A model generated the notes under the pieces. It saw only the letters and a program-made list of their open reading frames with translations. It searched no databases and was not told where the DNA came from. 64,000 nucleotides of DNA from Mycolicibacterium celeriflavum (GTDB taxonomy: Bacteria; Actinomycetota; Actinomycetes; Mycobacteriales; Mycobacteriaceae). How positions within the stretch are numbered: the stretch's first letter is position 1; every line of letters begins with the position of its first letter. Below, piece after piece: positions 20,287 through 28,573 of the stretch. The stretch spans positions 2,666,001-2,730,000 of the forward strand of contig NZ_AP022591.1 of the NCBI RefSeq assembly GCF_010731795.1, written 5' to 3'. The position numbers were made by a program, and so were the translations under genes.

Positions 20287-21334
20287 TGGCCATGTTCCTG
20301 CACTTGGGGGTGTAACGCGCCTTGTTGCCTGGGGTGGCGGCGTCCACGATGATCGGCACCACGTCGTTGAGGCCGGGGAAGAACCCTTGGATGTTCAGAT
20401 CGCATGCATAGGCGTTGGCGAAGGAGCCTTCACTGGTGATGCGTGCAAAGCCCTTCAGCAGCAACGGGAGGTTGGCACCGGTGAACGCCAGCTGATTCTC
20501 CAGACCGACCATGTGCGCCGCGAAACCCGGGTCACGCGTGACCATTTCCTTCAGCGATGGGTACACCTCGTCGGAGATCGTCGACAATTGCCGCACCACC
20601 TTCGCGATCGAACTCATCGACTCCACCAATTGGGGGCGCCGCGCGTCGAAGGTCGAAACCACCGTGCGGGCTTCGCCGATGATGTGGTCGAGGTCGTTGT
20701 TGTGCCGGGCGAGATTGGCCATCACCACGTTCAAGTCAGTGATCACCTCACCGAGTTGCTCGTCCTGGCCGGCGAACGACTCGGTGAGCCGGCCGGTCTG
20801 GTCCACTAGGGCGGTGATGGACCCTTCGTCGCCCTGCAGCGATTGGATGACTCCCTTGGTCAGGTTGTCGGCGTGCTTGGGATCGAGCACGCTGAACAGC
20901 GGCTCGTACCCGTTGAGCAGTCGGCCGACATCGAACGACGGATCCGTGCGCTCGACGGGGATGACGCTGCCGGGCTCCAGCGGTCCCGGGACACCGAGAT
21001 TGCCCAGCGACAGACCGAGGTATCGCTGGCCGACGATGTTCTGGTAAGTGACCGAGGCAACGGTGGTGCCGAGCACCTGCTGGTCGCGCTGCACCACGAA
21101 CGACACCTTGGCGAGTTTTCCCTTCAGCTCGATCTTTTCGACCCGGCCGACGCGGACGCCGGCCATCCGGACGTCATCACCTTCCCGCAGGCCGAACACG
21201 TCGGTGATCATCGCGGCGTAGGGCACGGTCCGGCCGGCCACGTCTCGACGCAGCGTGACGTACACCAGCCAGGTCAACGTCACGGCGACCACCATGAACA
21301 GCGACAGGCCGATCAGTGCGCCGCGGTACTTCAT
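20279..21334 (-). CDS. MceB family protein
   Basis: A 351-aa protein with a TM helix at residues 7-29, an MCE domain with MAGVRVGRVEKIEL near residue 60, and a helical region. The C-terminus carries Cys residues (YACDLNIQGF, PKCRN). It fits MceB in length and position. Start and stop codons overlap mceA and mceC. Confidence 0.92.
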   Translation of the reverse strand: MKYRGALIGLSLFMVVAVTLTWLVYVTLRRDVAGRTVPYAAMITDVFGLREGDDVRMAGVRVGRVEKIELKGKLAKVSFVVQRDQQVLGTTVASVTYQNIVGQRYLGLSLGNLGVPGPLEPGSVIPVERTDPSFDVGRLLNGYEPLFSVLDPKHADNLTKGVIQSLQGDEGSITALVDQTGRLTESFAGQDEQLGEVITDLNVVMANLARHNNDLDHIIGEARTVVSTFDARRPQLVESMSSIAKVVRQLSTISDEVYPSLKEMVTRDPGFAAHMVGLENQLAFTGANLPLLLKGFARITSEGSFANAYACDLNIQGFFPGLNDVVPIIVDAATPGNKARYTPKCRNMANG

Positions 21335-22917
21335 CGGGCCTCCTGGCCAAGCGAGACAGTCGTGCCACGGGCCACCGGTCCGAGCAGCAACTGGGTCGCC
21401 GTGGTGGCCGGCTGACCGGTGATGAGGGAGAGCTGGTTGCGTTCCTGTTGGCTACCAACGGGTCCCACGTTCCCGCCGAAGGCCGCCGGCGCGGCTTCGG
21501 CGGGCAACGGACCGGGCGGTGGCGGACCCGCCGGCGGTGGCGGATCCCATGGTTTGGGCGCGACCGGTGCCGGTGGGGATTGGTTCACCGGCGGCGGAGG
21601 CGTCGGTTCTAGCGCGGGGTTGGCCGATCCGGGTACCGGTGGCGAGGGCGAAACTCCCGGCGGCAGCGGTGGATTCGGGTCGGTTAGGTTTGGGTACGGG
21701 TTGATCAGCGGTGGCCCGACGGCGACCAGGTTGCCGTTCTCGCCCAGCACCGTGCCGGGCGGGGGCGCCAGATCCTTCGGAGGCTGGTAGTTCTGTGGCA
21801 GCAACGTATCCGGCAGGGGCGGCCGCACCGGAACCAATGGCGCGGTGTAACAGCTCGGGCCCTTGAGTTCGCCGTACTGCGGGCAGTCGGCACGGGTATA
21901 GGTGTAGGTCGGCGTGAATGACAGGTTCACCCGCATGTTGCCGATGTCGCGGTCATGCATCCACACCTCGTCGAAGAACTTGTCGGACAGCTGGTTCAGC
22001 TTGACGAAGGCCGGCACCCAGTGGTGCGAGGTATCCGCCAGGTTGCCGACCACCGGGGTCAGCTCGGAGGTGATCTTGACCATTCGGTCGGTGTGGTTCT
22101 CCAGCGCGGTGTGAGTGGTGGTCATGGTGTGGACACCGCCGCCGATCAGCGCGTCGAGTTGGGCACGCTGCTCGACCAGCACCTGCATCGGTTCCACCGC
22201 TTTCTGTAGCGCGTCGAACAGTTCCGGTGTGGTCTGCTGCAGGCCGACGGCCGCATCGGTGAGCGCCGAAACCGTCGTCGAGTCCGGCTGGATGGCCACG
22301 ATCGCCTGGACATTGTTGATGAGCCGGTCCAATTGCGCGCCGGCGGCAAGCAGTTGAGTACGGCGATCCTCGGTGGCCTCGTTGACGGCGGCCAGGATGC
22401 CGATGGTTTTGTCTTCGCGACCGCGCCCGGTCGCAGCCAGGATGTCGCGGAGCTTGCTGATCGTGGTCTGGAACAACACCGTCGGTAGCTCGGCGTCCTC
22501 CGGAATATGTGCACCCGCACTGATTGCGGGACCAGGCCCGCGGTCGACGAGTTGCACCGAGGACACCGCGAACACGTTGCTTGGCACCACTCGCGCGGTG
22601 ACGGTCGCCGGTATGGACCGGGCATACTCCGGCTTCAGATTGATGTGGACGTAGTTGGGGTTCCCGTGCGCGGCCGGGGTGACGCTTTCGACGGCGCCGA
22701 CCAGGACGCCGTGGTACTTCACGTCGGAGCGTTGCGGCAGTCCGTCACCGACGTTGACGAGATTCGCGACAACGCGGACGAAGGGATCCAGGCGTCCTGT
22801 CGCCTTGACCAACAGAGTCGCCGAAATCAACGCCAGCACAACGGCAACGGCGATCCCGCCACCGATCAACTGGCGATCGGTGGGCCCGCGCCCGTCCAGA
22901 TCAAAGGAATTCGCCAC
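21331..22917 (-). CDS. MceA family protein
   Basis: A 528-aa protein with a TM helix at residues 18-38, an MCE domain (KYHGVLVGAVESVT) and a helical region to about residue 330. A Cys-containing segment follows (ADCPQYG, PSCYTAP), then an unusually long proline-rich tail of about 130 residues. MceA is the first of the six Mce subunits. It begins immediately after the yrbEB stop codon. Confidence 0.92.
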   Translation of the reverse strand: MANSFDLDGRGPTDRQLIGGGIAVAVVLALISATLLVKATGRLDPFVRVVANLVNVGDGLPQRSDVKYHGVLVGAVESVTPAAHGNPNYVHINLKPEYARSIPATVTARVVPSNVFAVSSVQLVDRGPGPAISAGAHIPEDAELPTVLFQTTISKLRDILAATGRGREDKTIGILAAVNEATEDRRTQLLAAGAQLDRLINNVQAIVAIQPDSTTVSALTDAAVGLQQTTPELFDALQKAVEPMQVLVEQRAQLDALIGGGVHTMTTTHTALENHTDRMVKITSELTPVVGNLADTSHHWVPAFVKLNQLSDKFFDEVWMHDRDIGNMRVNLSFTPTYTYTRADCPQYGELKGPSCYTAPLVPVRPPLPDTLLPQNYQPPKDLAPPPGTVLGENGNLVAVGPPLINPYPNLTDPNPPLPPGVSPSPPVPGSANPALEPTPPPPVNQSPPAPVAPKPWDPPPPAGPPPPGPLPAEAAPAAFGGNVGPVGSQQERNQLSLITGQPATTATQLLLGPVARGTTVSLGQEAR

Positions 22918-23772
22918 CTACCCCCCAAACCTCGCGCCGGCGTCCACGTTCCACAGCGCCATCGTGAGCAGCATGTTGACGATGATCACGACGGTGATGC
23001 TGGCCCGCATGGCGTGTCCGGCGGCCACCCCGACACCCTCGGGACCACCGCCGGCGTAAAAGCCGTAGTAGCACTGGATCGTCGTGGCGATCCACACGAA
23101 GACGATCGCCTTGAGCAGCGAGTACAACATGTCTTGACCCGACAGCATCAGGGTGAAGTAGTGCAGGTACGAGCCGGTCGCGCCACCGCTGATGACCTGC
23201 ACCACAAGCTGTGTCGTCAGATAGCTGACCGCGAGGCAGACGACGTAGAGCGGAATGACCGCGATCACCGAGGCCATCAACCGGGTGGTCACCAGATATG
23301 GGATAGGACGGATTGCCAGCGAATCCAAGGCATCGATTTCTTCAGAGATGCGCATCGACCCCAGCTGTGCGGTGAACCGGCAGCCGGCCTGCGTGGCGAA
23401 CGCCAACGACAACGCGATCGGGGCGAGTTCGCGCGTGTTCACCAGCGAGGAGATGATTCCCGTCGCCGGGCCCAGACCCAGCAGGTCCAGAAAGTTGTAC
23501 CCTTCGATGCCGACGAGCGCACCGACGGTGACGCCGAGAACGAGCGCCACCCCTGCGGTTCCGCCCCCCACCACCAAAGAGCCGTTGCCCCAAGCGATGT
23601 CAGATAGCAGCCGGACGAACTCGCCACGATAGTGCCGTAGCGCCACTGGGACCGCGACGATCGCCCGGACGAAGAAGACCAGCATGTGGCCGAGCTGCCC
23701 CATGAGCGGCGCGACCTTCCCGTATACCCGGACGAACGGTGCCAGCAGCGGCGGTACGAATGTCGACGCCAT
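22918..23772 (-). CDS. YrbE-type (MlaE) permease, B subunit
   Basis: A 284-aa polytopic membrane protein of the MlaE/YrbE family, with the conserved stretch RISEEIDALDSLAIRPIPYLV in the central loop and about five to six TM helices. With YrbEA it forms the inner-membrane permease of the Mce system, driven by the separately encoded ATPase MceG (not in this window). It lies 1 bp after yrbEA. Confidence 0.93.
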   Translation of the reverse strand: MASTFVPPLLAPFVRVYGKVAPLMGQLGHMLVFFVRAIVAVPVALRHYRGEFVRLLSDIAWGNGSLVVGGGTAGVALVLGVTVGALVGIEGYNFLDLLGLGPATGIISSLVNTRELAPIALSLAFATQAGCRFTAQLGSMRISEEIDALDSLAIRPIPYLVTTRLMASVIAVIPLYVVCLAVSYLTTQLVVQVISGGATGSYLHYFTLMLSGQDMLYSLLKAIVFVWIATTIQCYYGFYAGGGPEGVGVAAGHAMRASITVVIIVNMLLTMALWNVDAGARFGG

Positions 23773-23773
23773 G

Positions 23774-24613
23774 TCACAGACCGACCCGCGGGAACAGCAT
23801 GATGTAGAGCTGGCTGATCGCGACGTTGACGACCATGAGAATCAAAATGGATTCGACCACGGCGGCATTGACGGAGTTCGCCACGCCGGTGGGCCCACCC
23901 TGCGTAGACAGCCCCTTCTGGCAGGACACCACGGCGACGATGGCGCCGAAGATGACGGCCTTCACCAGCGCGACGATCATGTCGCCGGTCGTGGTGAACG
24001 ATGCGAACGTCGCGACGAAGCTGCCGGGAGCGCCGTTCTGGAAATACACGTTGAACAGGTAGCTGGCGAGGAAGCCGACAAAGCACACCATCCCGGTGAG
24101 CGCCACGCCGATCATGATCGCTGCGGCGAACCTCGGAACCACCAGGCGGCGAATCACCGACACCCCCATGACTTCCATGGCGTCGGTCTCCTCGCGCATC
24201 TTGCGTGACCCGAGGTCTGCGGTGATGGCGGAGCCGACTGCGGCTGCCATCAGGATCGCCGCGGTCAAGGATGCGGCCTGGCGGATCACCGCCAGACCGC
24301 TGGCGGCGCCGGCCAGCGACGTGGCGCCGACCTGGCCGGCCAGGAGTGGGAACTGGATCGACAGGGTCACGCCGATGGGCAACGCGACCAGGACCGTCGG
24401 CACCACCGCTGTTCCCGCCATGAACGCGGCCTGGCGGATGAACTCCCACCATTGGAAGCGCCCCGTGACCAGATCGATGGCCATGTACTGCAACGTGCGC
24501 GCGCCGAGCACGAACTGCTCCCCGACCGTCGCCAGCGATGCCACGGGGTGACGTTCGACGTAGCCACCGGCCCATGCGCCGATGGCCTCAACCCCGTCAC
24601 CGCGTGTAGTCAT
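23774..24613 (-). CDS. YrbE-type (MlaE) permease, A subunit
   Basis: A 279-aa MlaE-family permease with the motif KMREETDAMEVMGVSVIRRLV and about five TM helices. It is the first gene of the mce operon. The ATG at 24613 gives a family-typical length. An ATG at 24697 with GGTGGAG 2 nt upstream would add 28 residues of non-family sequence, so it is less likely. The promoter probably lies in 24614-24790, beside a decayed TetR gene. Confidence 0.9.
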   Translation of the reverse strand: MTTRGDGVEAIGAWAGGYVERHPVASLATVGEQFVLGARTLQYMAIDLVTGRFQWWEFIRQAAFMAGTAVVPTVLVALPIGVTLSIQFPLLAGQVGATSLAGAASGLAVIRQAASLTAAILMAAAVGSAITADLGSRKMREETDAMEVMGVSVIRRLVVPRFAAAIMIGVALTGMVCFVGFLASYLFNVYFQNGAPGSFVATFASFTTTGDMIVALVKAVIFGAIVAVVSCQKGLSTQGGPTGVANSVNAAVVESILILMVVNVAISQLYIMLFPRVGL

Positions 24614-24736
24614 GATGAACTGCCATTCACTTAATGCCCCTGACCCCGTGTCGGCAGCATCCACCATCCCACCTGGCCGCCGCAGCATATTCGCCATAAC
24701 TCCACCAGAATGGCGGCGGATGCCGCCTCGGCTATC

Positions 24737-25095
24737 TCATCCTGAACCCACATGTTGAACCACGCGTGAGACGAGTATGCGCATTAACTTATGCCGAGAG
24801 TGACGGATTTCGGAAAAGTCGCCCCTAGTGCCAAGCGCCGACTCGACCCACGCATCGCGCAGCGTGGCCGTCTCACACTCCAGAAGCGCGGTGATATCTG
24901 GACCCGATCGGAAAAGCCGGCATAGACCACCGGCCGCGTGACGTTGAGCCGCTCGGCGATTGAGCCGATGGTCACCTGGCTCACGCCCTGTTCGACGGTG
25001 ATGGCCAAGGCGGCATCGAGCACCTGCGGGCCGCGTTGCTCCGGACCGAGATGCGCTGCGCGGCTGCGCCGTTTGTGCCGACTGACTACCGCCAT
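24737..25095 (-). pseudogene. Broken TetR-family regulator remnant
   Basis: From ATG 25095 the frame encodes a TetR N-terminus, including the HTH SIAERLNVTRPVVYAGFSDR (residues 45-64). Near 24895-24900 the homology moves to another frame, where DITALLECETATLRDAW continues the usual TetR helix. That frame stops at 24737, well short of a full-length (about 200 aa) regulator. So there is one frameshift plus loss of the 3' half. It stands directly before the mce operon, where a regulator such as a TetR-type Mce repressor would be expected. Confidence 0.65.
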
Positions 25096-25305
25096 CGGGC
25101 GAACCTACCACGAATCATTCAGAAGTGAAGCTTTTTCCTGTTCGAGTGTAGGAATTTGCTTCATTGTTGTAGATTTTTGGAGGCCGGCGGCCTGGCGACC
25201 TCACGGCAGATGTCCTAATCTGTGGGATATAGGGCCTATGGCTGATGACAGTTTCGGCGCTGAGCGTCACCGCCAGGCATTTCCCGGGGACCCGCTGACT
25301 GAGAT

Positions 25306-25319
25306 TGGAACACGTTCTA
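25306..25319. promoter_or_regulatory. KstR-like operator (TnnAACnnGTTnnA)
   Basis: TGGAACACGTTCTA fits the published consensus of KstR, the TetR-type repressor of cholesterol-catabolic genes in mycobacteria, at all fixed positions. It ends 11 bp before the fadD8 ATG, where a bound repressor would block transcription or initiation. Its position also argues for the start at 25331 rather than the in-frame ATG at 25238. Confidence 0.55.
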
Positions 25320-25330
25320 GTCTGAGGGCC

Positions 25331-26932
25331 ATGAGTGATGACCTGCTGCGCCACCCCATCCACTCCGGCCACCTCACCGTCGGCGCTCTCAAGCGCAACA
25401 AGGACAAGCCGGTGCTGTTCCTCGGCGACACCACGCTGACCGGTGGCCAGCTCGCAGAGCGCATCAGCCAGTACATTCAGGCGTTCGAGGCGCTCGGTGC
25501 GGGTACCGGCAGCGCCACCGGTCTGCTGTCGCTGAACCGGCCCGAGGTGCTGATGATCATCGGCGCCGGACAGACCCAGGGATACCGACGTACGGCACTA
25601 CACCCTCTCGGTTCTCTGGACGATCACGCGTACGTGCTGACCGACGCTGGCGTCTCGGCGCTGATCATCGATCCGACCCCGCAGTTCGTCGACCGGGCGC
25701 TCGGCCTGTTGGAGAAGGTGCCCAACCTCAAGCAGATCCTGACGATCGGGCCGGTCCCCGAGGCGCTCGCGGGCGTGGCCGTCGACCTGACCGCAGAGGC
25801 CGCAAAGTACTCGCCTGTGCCGTTGGTGGCCGCGGACCTGCCGCCCGACCACATCGGCGGGATGGCCTACACCGGCGGCACCACCGGTAAGCCGAAGGGG
25901 GTGATCGGCACCGTTCAGTCGATCACCACGATGACGACGATCCAGCTCGCCGAGTGGGAGTGGCCGGAGCGTCCGAAGTTCCTGATGTGCACGCCGCTTT
26001 CACACGCGGGCGCGGCGTTCTTCGTGCCGACGATCATCAAGGGCGGCGAGTTGGTCGTGCTGACGAAGTTCGACCCGGCCGAGGTGCTGCGGGTGATCGA
26101 GGAGCAGAAGATCACCGCGACGATGCTGGTGCCCTCGATGATCTACGCGCTGATGGACCATCCCGACTCGCACACCCGCGACCTGTCCTCCCTCGAGACG
26201 GTCTACTACGGCGCATCGGCGATGAACCCGGTCCGGCTTCGCGAGGCGATCCGGCGGTTCGGCCCGATCTTCGCGCAGTACTACGGCCAGTCCGAGGCCC
26301 CGATGGTGATCACCTATCTCGCCAAGGGCGACCACGACGAGAAGCGGTTGACGTCGTGCGGCCGGCCGACGGTGTTCGCGCGGGTGGCGCTGCTCGACTC
26401 CGACGGAAATCCGGTGCCGCAGGGCGAAGTCGGCGAGATCTGCGTGTCCGGCCCGCTGGTGTCCGGCGGCTACTGGAATTTAGCGGACGAGACGTCGAAA
26501 ACTTTTCATGACGGCTGGATGCACACCGGCGACCTGGCCCGCGAGGACTCCGACGGCTTCTACTACATCGTCGACCGCACCAAGGACATGATCGTCACCG
26601 GCGGCTTCAACGTGTTTCCGCGGGAGGTGGAAGACGTTGTGGCCGAACATCCGTCGGTCGCGCAGGTCTGTGTGATCGGCACCCCCGACGAGAAGTGGGG
26701 CGAGGCGGTGACGGCCGTGGTCGTGCTGCGACCGGACGCCGACCGTTCCGAAGATGCGGTCGTCCGCATGACCACCGAGATCCAGACCGCGGTCAAGGAG
26801 CGGAAGGGCTCGGTGCAGTCGCCGAAGCAGGTGATCGTCGTCGACTCGGTGCCGGTGACCGCGCTCGGCAAGCCCGACAAGAAGGCCGTTCGCGCGCAGT
26901 TCTGGGAGGGCAGCGAGCGCGCCGTCGGCTGA
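25331..26932 (+). CDS. fadD8: FadD8-like fatty-acid--CoA ligase
   Basis: A 533-aa ANL-superfamily ligase with YTGGTTGKPKG (P-loop near residue 180), YYGQSEAPM, GWMHTGDLA, DRTKDMIVTGGFNVFPREVE and the C-terminal Lys in GLGKPDKKAV-type context (ALGKPDKKAV here). The N-terminus MSDDLLRHPIHSGHL and the overall sequence agree with my recollection of M. tuberculosis FadD8 (Rv0551c). The start follows a weak GAGGG site. It forms acyl-CoA from a fatty or sterol-derived acid. An operator resembling KstR's lies directly upstream. Confidence 0.85.
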   Translation: MSDDLLRHPIHSGHLTVGALKRNKDKPVLFLGDTTLTGGQLAERISQYIQAFEALGAGTGSATGLLSLNRPEVLMIIGAGQTQGYRRTALHPLGSLDDHAYVLTDAGVSALIIDPTPQFVDRALGLLEKVPNLKQILTIGPVPEALAGVAVDLTAEAAKYSPVPLVAADLPPDHIGGMAYTGGTTGKPKGVIGTVQSITTMTTIQLAEWEWPERPKFLMCTPLSHAGAAFFVPTIIKGGELVVLTKFDPAEVLRVIEEQKITATMLVPSMIYALMDHPDSHTRDLSSLETVYYGASAMNPVRLREAIRRFGPIFAQYYGQSEAPMVITYLAKGDHDEKRLTSCGRPTVFARVALLDSDGNPVPQGEVGEICVSGPLVSGGYWNLADETSKTFHDGWMHTGDLAREDSDGFYYIVDRTKDMIVTGGFNVFPREVEDVVAEHPSVAQVCVIGTPDEKWGEAVTAVVVLRPDADRSEDAVVRMTTEIQTAVKERKGSVQSPKQVIVVDSVPVTALGKPDKKAVRAQFWEGSERAVG

Positions 26933-26941
26933 GGTCCGGCT

Positions 26942-27004
26942 CGCGAGCGACCGCGTTTGCACACGCATCAGCGGCGTGTCGACGGGCAAACACGGTCGCT
27001 CGCG
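26942..27004. repeat. Long imperfect palindrome (possible bidirectional terminator)
   Basis: Arms of 19 bp (26942-26960 and 26986-27004) match at 18 positions around CGCGAGCGACC...GTTTGC. A nested 6-bp stem ACACGC/GCGTGT (26961-26966, 26974-26979) closes a 7-nt loop. It separates the convergent fadD8 and 69-aa genes. It looks like a dispersed intergenic palindrome that can serve as a terminator. Confidence 0.65.
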
Positions 27005-27021
27005 GAGTGGTTGCTACAGAG

Positions 27022-27231
27022 TCAGTCCAGGAGCGCATCGATCTCGGCGGCGAACCGAGCAAGCCGTTCTTGTTCGCTGGGGATGCCTCGTTGCTCGTCG
27101 GCGGCCCGTTGCCAGCCCAGCCGCCACATCCGCGCGACGGCCCGGTCACCCAGGCCCGCATACGGGTTGGCGAACGTGTGCGGAAACGCCTTGCGGCCCT
27201 CCCGGTACGCGGTAACCAAGCGATGTGTCAT
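27022..27231 (-). CDS. Small conserved-looking protein, possibly Rmf/CrpP-like
   Basis: A 69-aa protein, MTHRLVTAYREGRKAF then NPYAGLGDRAVARMWRLGWQR and an acidic helix. The NPY...W..GW pattern after an AYREGR helix recalls the small Rmf/CrpP group (ribosome modulation factor fold). This is only a resemblance. Good coding character and position between a terminator and a divergent sigma-factor gene support it as real. Confidence 0.55.
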   Translation of the reverse strand: MTHRLVTAYREGRKAFPHTFANPYAGLGDRAVARMWRLGWQRAADEQRGIPSEQERLARFAAEIDALLD

Positions 27232-27322
27232 CGCTGTTCACTGTCCTGCGCCGGGTGGCGTTTCGGTCGCCATTTCGGCGGCGTGTCGGGGGAATTTTGA
27301 GGCGCCCCGGCACAATGGGCAC

Positions 27323-28567
27323 GTGACGAGCGACCTGCGCGAGACCGTCGACGCGGTGTGGCGGATGGAGGCCGCCAAGATCGTCGCGACGTTGACCCGC
27401 ACGGTCGGTGACGTCGGGTTCGCCGAGGACCTCGCCGCCGACGCGCTCGTCGACGCCCTCGAACAGTGGCCTAGGACCGGTGTGCCCCGCAGTCCCGGCG
27501 CCTGGCTGACCACCGTCGCCAAACGCAAGGCGATCGACCACTGGCGCCGCCGGGAGAATCTCGACGGCAAGTACGCGGCGATGGCACGCGAGCTGGAAAC
27601 CCATGTCGACGAATCCTGGGATCCCGACCGCATCGACGACGACGTGCTGCGGCTGATCTTCATCTCGACGCACCCCGTGCTGTCGCGCGAGGGCCAGATC
27701 GCGTTGACGCTACGGGTCGTCGGCGGTCTCACCACCGAGGAGATCGCCAGCGCGTTCCTCGCGTCGACCCCGACCATCGCCGCGCGCATCACCCGCGCGA
27801 AGAAGACGCTGGCGGCCGCCGATGTGCCGTTCGAGGTGCCGGATCGCTCGGAGTATCCGCATCGACTTTCGGCGGTGCTCAGCGTCATCTACCTGATCTA
27901 CAACGAGGGCTACTCGGCGTCGTTCGGCCAGCGCTGGATCCGCGACGAACTCTGCAGCGAGGCATTGCGTCTCGGGCGCGTGCTAGCGGCGCTGGTGCCC
28001 GACGAACCCGAGGTGCACGGCCTGGTTTCGCTGATGGAGTTCCAGTCCTCGCGGTTCGCCGCCCGCACCGACGGCGACGGCAGACCGATCCTGTTGGAGG
28101 ACCAGAACCGCGCCAAGTGGGACCGCGCGCAGATCCAGCGCGGCGTCGCAGCCCTGGAGCGCGCCGCAAATGCCGTGCAGCGCAAGGGCACCGGCTGGGG
28201 CCCGTATGCGCTGCAAGCCGCGATCGCCGAGTGCCACGCCACTGCCCCGACCGCCGCCGACACCGACTGGCGCCGCATCGTCGTGCTGTACGACGGGCTG
28301 GTCCAGGTGTCGCCTTCGCCGGTGGTCCAACTCAACCGGGCGGTGGCGGTGGCGATGGCCGACGGTCCCGAGGCCGCGCTGACGATCGTCGACGGCTTGA
28401 CCGGCCTGGACGGGTCATACCTGTTGCCGAGCGTGCGCGGGGAACTGCTGGCCCGCCTGGGCCGCGCGGCCGAGGCCGCCGCCGAGTTCGACCGCGCCGC
28501 CGCCCTGACCGACAACGAACGCCAACGAGAAGTACTGCGGGACAAGGGCGCCCGCATGCGCGGTTAG
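27323..28567 (+). CDS. ECF42-type RNA polymerase sigma factor with C-terminal TPR-like extension
   Basis: A 414-aa protein starting at GTG 27323 (VTSDLRETV). Sigma region 2 is at residues 5-75 (FAEDLAADALVDALEQW, WLTTVAKRKAIDHWRR) and region 4 at 105-165 (LTTEEIASAFLASTPTIAARITRAKK). A long extension follows with the DUF6596-type segment SVIYLIYNEGYSASFG and a TPR-like C-terminus (PVVQLNRAVAVAMADGPEAAL). This architecture defines ECF42 sigma factors, which need no classical anti-sigma factor and are often beside YCII/DGPF genes. The nearest YCII gene is at 11294. Confidence 0.9.
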   Translation: MTSDLRETVDAVWRMEAAKIVATLTRTVGDVGFAEDLAADALVDALEQWPRTGVPRSPGAWLTTVAKRKAIDHWRRRENLDGKYAAMARELETHVDESWDPDRIDDDVLRLIFISTHPVLSREGQIALTLRVVGGLTTEEIASAFLASTPTIAARITRAKKTLAAADVPFEVPDRSEYPHRLSAVLSVIYLIYNEGYSASFGQRWIRDELCSEALRLGRVLAALVPDEPEVHGLVSLMEFQSSRFAARTDGDGRPILLEDQNRAKWDRAQIQRGVAALERAANAVQRKGTGWGPYALQAAIAECHATAPTAADTDWRRIVVLYDGLVQVSPSPVVQLNRAVAVAMADGPEAALTIVDGLTGLDGSYLLPSVRGELLARLGRAAEAAAEFDRAAALTDNERQREVLRDKGARMRG

Positions 28568-28573
28568 CATGGC

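Noticed and set aside
24614..24697. GGMVDAADTGS-like translation upstream of yrbEA, a pattern that can come from tRNA genes
   Set aside because: The DNA has no tRNA arms or GTTCGA loop; it is read as leader sequence of the mce operon.
25126..25163. TGAAGC ... GCTTCA arms in the AT-rich stretch before fadD8
   Set aside because: Only 6-bp arms with a 26-bp gap; not distinguishable from chance.
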